From assembly GCA_018992685.1 (NCBI GenBank), contig JACVGT010000014.1:67349-131348 (forward strand): a stretch of 64,000 nt of DNA, given 5' to 3'. Position numbers and translations under genes: made by a program. The first letter of the stretch is position 1, and each line of letters starts with the position of its first letter. Source of the stretch: Theionarchaea archaeon (GTDB lineage: Archaea; Methanobacteriota_B; Thermococci; Methanofastidiosales; SZ-28-30). This document shows positions 62,061-64,000 of this stretch, piece by piece. The notes beneath the pieces were generated by a model. The model made no database searches, was not told the DNA's origin, and worked only from the letters and a program-made list of their open reading frames with translations.

Positions 62061-62717
62061 TCATCTTCTTGTAACTTTCCCGATAGCCATTCCGTAGAAT
62101 ATGACAATCCATGCAACTGCATGAAGCAGATGAGTTGCCGCTTCAACAGCAACCGAAAGTGCCAATCCAAAGATGACGGCAGTCAATGCATCTAAGGCCC
62201 ATCCATAAGCCAGCAGTGAAACTGTTCTTCTCCGTGGATCGCCTGCTTCGAGTCTCCTGTATACCCGATAGAAGAGAAATGCTATGGAGAACTTGATCGG
62301 TCCCATCACAATGATCCCTGATAGAACAGTAGCTCCAGCAATGAAATCTTGTTCGTCAGCAAATATGCTAAAAAGTGCAATAATCGAAAAGAATATCACC
62401 AGAAGGATGACCGAAAATTTCTCTCTGAAAAAAGATCCTGAGCTGAAAAACAGTTGGGATGCTCCATAGTACAATAGTACCATTGCCAAAGCCAACACCA
62501 TGAATCCAAGGGTCATTGCAAGTACTCCGACTTGAGTGGGACCAGATACTTCAACGAGAATGGGTTGAATCTGCGTCAAAGAATACAGGAAGAGCCCCAC
62601 TGCCCAAGCGAGTGATGCACGTAGCCTCTTGGCAAAGTAGTCACGGAAAAAATAGAGCGAAAGTACCAATCCTGCCGCAATGGCAACTACGTAGGTTCCG
62701 GTAACCAAGTAGTTCAT
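62061..62717 (-). CDS. Seven-helix membrane protein, unknown
   Basis: 218 residues from ATG 62717 (AGGTGA upstream). Seven hydrophobic segments can be counted, starting YLVTGTYVVAIAAGLVLSLY and ending LLHAVAWIVIFYGMAIGKVT. The layout resembles 7TM sensor domains of histidine kinases and related proteins, but no kinase or cytoplasmic domain is attached. No retinal-binding Lys can be assigned. A T-rich tract on the minus strand (about 62020-62058) ends the gene. Function unknown. Confidence 0.65.
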   Translation of the reverse strand: MNYLVTGTYVVAIAAGLVLSLYFFRDYFAKRLRASLAWAVGLFLYSLTQIQPILVEVSGPTQVGVLAMTLGFMVLALAMVLLYYGASQLFFSSGSFFREKFSVILLVIFFSIIALFSIFADEQDFIAGATVLSGIIVMGPIKFSIAFLFYRVYRRLEAGDPRRRTVSLLAYGWALDALTAVIFGLALSVAVEAATHLLHAVAWIVIFYGMAIGKVTRR

Positions 62718-62833
62718 GAATTCACCTTTTGGGTTTTGTTTGAGGGTCGAGTCATAGCTCGTACTATTAGGATAATGTGACGGACTCATATTTAAGTCTA
62801 TCTGTTAGGATGGCTTCGGGACAGAATTCATTT

Positions 62834-62995
62834 TCACTTCTTTAGGATTATGACATAAGCCCTCCTGCCGATATATTCTCTTGGAGCACCAATCTTTGCG
62901 CTGTTTCCAAACGGAGTTATTTCTTTCTCATATACCATTTCTGCTTCATCGGTGAGCACGATCTTCTCATTGTCAATGATCTCAATTTTCCTCAT
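62834..62995 (-). CDS. DUF2080 transposon-encoded small protein
   Basis: 53 residues: MRKIEIIDNEKIVLTDEAEM, then EKEITPFGNSAKIGAPREYI with GRRAYVIILKK. The ITPFGNSAKIGAPREYIG pattern is that of DUF2080 proteins, which accompany DDE transposases in archaeal insertion sequences. It resembles short AbrB-like antitoxin folds. The ATG lies about 27 bases from the shared TATA box at 63018-63028. Divergent to the transposase gene. Likely a regulator of transposition, by analogy. Confidence 0.78.
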   Translation of the reverse strand: MRKIEIIDNEKIVLTDEAEMVYEKEITPFGNSAKIGAPREYIGRRAYVIILKK

Positions 62996-63017
62996 ATATA
63001 GGATATCCAAGGATATC

Positions 63018-63028
63018 CTTATAAAGGT
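63018..63028. promoter_or_regulatory. Shared symmetric TATA box between DUF2080 and transposase genes
   Basis: CCTTATAAAGG is nearly symmetric. Its centre lies about 27 bases from the DUF2080 start (62995) and 24 bases from the transposase ATG (63047), so one box could drive both leaderless transcripts. Two copies of the palindrome GGATATCC (63001-63008 and 63011-63018) adjoin it and look like an operator. Confidence 0.55.
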
Positions 63029-63046
63029 TTCTCTCATTGTAACTTT

Positions 63047-64000
63047 ATGAGGATCACAAAGAAGGAGGTACAAGACGCGATCAATACGTTAAAAATAGTG
63101 AGAAAGAAGATTTTTGAGGGGAGAAAACCAGACTACTCCCATACAGAGTGGGAACAGAAGAGAAAGAAGGTGAATGAAAAACTGAGAAAGCTCTATGCAT
63201 TCGTTGATGAGGCAGTCAGTACCATTGCCATTACACACTCCCGTGGCAGACCAAGAACTCTTGACCTGGCAAAGAGGACCATACTCTTCCTGTTTACTGT
63301 GCTCATTAACAAGAGCAACAGAGATACTGCTGCATTACTCGAATTTTTCGAGCCATTTTTTGGATTCAAAGTCAACTACAAGTACATAGAAAGACTCTAC
63401 TCTGATGAACAGGTCAAGGCGGCCTTACACAATATCTTCTACCTGCTACTGGTAGCTGAAGGGATATCTGGTAAGTTCGCAGGTGATGGTACGGGATATT
63501 CTCTAACCATTACGAAGCACTACCGGTCCACTCCTCAAAAGAAGGCAAAAGATTACCGGTATGCCTTCAGGTTGATTGACCTGGAGACTGGCATGTACAC
63601 AGGGGTTGGATACTCCACACGATCAGAAATGGATGCGTTCAACAAGGCCATGAGTATGCTCTCTGATTCTGGAATATCAATCACTTCCATTGCTCTAGAC
63701 AAGTACTACAGCTCACGAAAGGTATTAAAGCTCTTTGGTGAAGAAACAGCAGTATACGTCATCCCCAAAAACAATATTTCGAGAATAGGACCAAAATGGG
63801 CGAAAATCTTCAAAACGATCATGGAAAACCCTGTTGAATACCTGGAAAAGTACTTCCAGAGAAACCTGAGTGAAACAGGCTTCTCAGCAGATAAGAGACG
63901 ATTTGGATGGACACTACGCCAGAAACGAGAGGATAGACAGGAAACAGCCATGTTTTCCATTGCCCTTCTGCATAATCTCTTTGCAGTACGAGTGTCAACG
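63047..64000 (+). mobile_element. Insertion sequence: DDE transposase (3' end beyond window)
   Basis: Open for 318 codons from ATG 63047 to the window edge with no stop. The protein begins MRITKKEVQDAINTLKIVRK. A catalytic Asp fits FAGDGTGYSLTITKHY, a second IALDKYYSSRKVLKL, and the Glu lies in NLSETGFSADKRRFGWTLRQ, giving a DDE set. Together with the divergent DUF2080 gene this is a full archaeal insertion-sequence head. The left terminal repeat should lie between about 62800 and 62834, but I cannot fix it without the right end. The exact IS family is not assigned. Confidence 0.82.

Overview
The window is a stretch of archaeal chromosome, from an anaerobic, probably euryarchaeal organism. 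Direct markers are a PCNA sliding clamp, an archaeal histone, ribosomal proteins S24e and S27ae, an archaeal-type threonyl-tRNA synthetase, the t6A genes Kae1, Sua5 and Bud32, 4-demethylwyosine synthase and O-phosphoseryl-tRNA synthetase (SepRS). It also has the two-subunit aconitase-X enzyme of the archaeal mevalonate pathway, a Fae-Hps fusion and an intron-bearing elongator tRNA-Met. SepRS occurs mainly in methanogens, Archaeoglobi and some uncultured relatives. No methanogenesis gene lies in this window, so I do not name a genus. Many genes look leaderless: a TATA box sits about 25 bases before the start codon. Internal operon genes carry GGAGGTG-type ribosome binding sites.

Layout. 1-6912: PCNA (cut by the window edge), GMP synthetase with a divergent PRTase-type regulator, a universal stress protein, small membrane and zinc-ribbon proteins, a methyltransferase, a cation exchanger and a CitG-like protein. 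7112-12921: tRNA-Met, aconitase X (two subunits), V4R and roadblock proteins, a stand-alone Lrp ligand domain, a crotonase and a GNAT protein. 12922-13957 is a gene-poor kilobase with a broken winged-helix gene. 13958-22678: a membrane protein, a CooC-like ATPase, malic enzyme, a lipoprotein, an inositol-lipid pair (CDP-alcohol transferase plus PfkB kinase), and TldE/TldD with their own regulator. 23115-31020: a tiny membrane peptide, Taw1, a SecB-like protein with SepRS, an endonuclease V homologue lacking one catalytic Asp, a pyruvate-aldolase-Fae fusion and ThrRS. 31194-37691: an alpha-toroid terpene-cyclase-like protein, a PaaK-like ligase, a class I isoprenoid-synthase-like protein, MobA/MobB and an FdhD homologue without its cysteines. 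37925-43478: a complete 2-oxoacid dehydrogenase operon (E1 alpha, E1 beta, E2, E3, lipoate ligase). 43680-51025: BofA-like protein, LeuCD-type hydratase, DUF362 protein, thioredoxin plus regulator, a KaiC-like ATPase with an unknown partner and two paralogous secreted proteins. 51026-58793: Fae-Hps, histone, S24e/S27ae, the t6A genes, triosephosphate isomerase with a bacterial-type GAPDH, and a phosphodiesterase. 59301-61881: a class II diterpene cyclase with a small upstream gene and a HAD phosphatase. The window closes with a 7-TM protein and an insertion sequence (DUF2080 gene plus DDE transposase).

Functional links. Formaldehyde and C1 handling appears twice, as Fae-Hps and as the aldolase-Fae fusion. 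Isoprenoid metabolism appears at several points: aconitase X in the mevalonate route, two isoprenoid-enzyme-like proteins near 31-35 kb and the diterpene cyclase locus at 59.5-61.9 kb. Polar lipid synthesis is represented by the inositol kinase and archaetidylinositol-phosphate synthase pair. The most promising candidates for something undescribed are the aldolase-Fae fusion and the class II cyclase/HAD locus.
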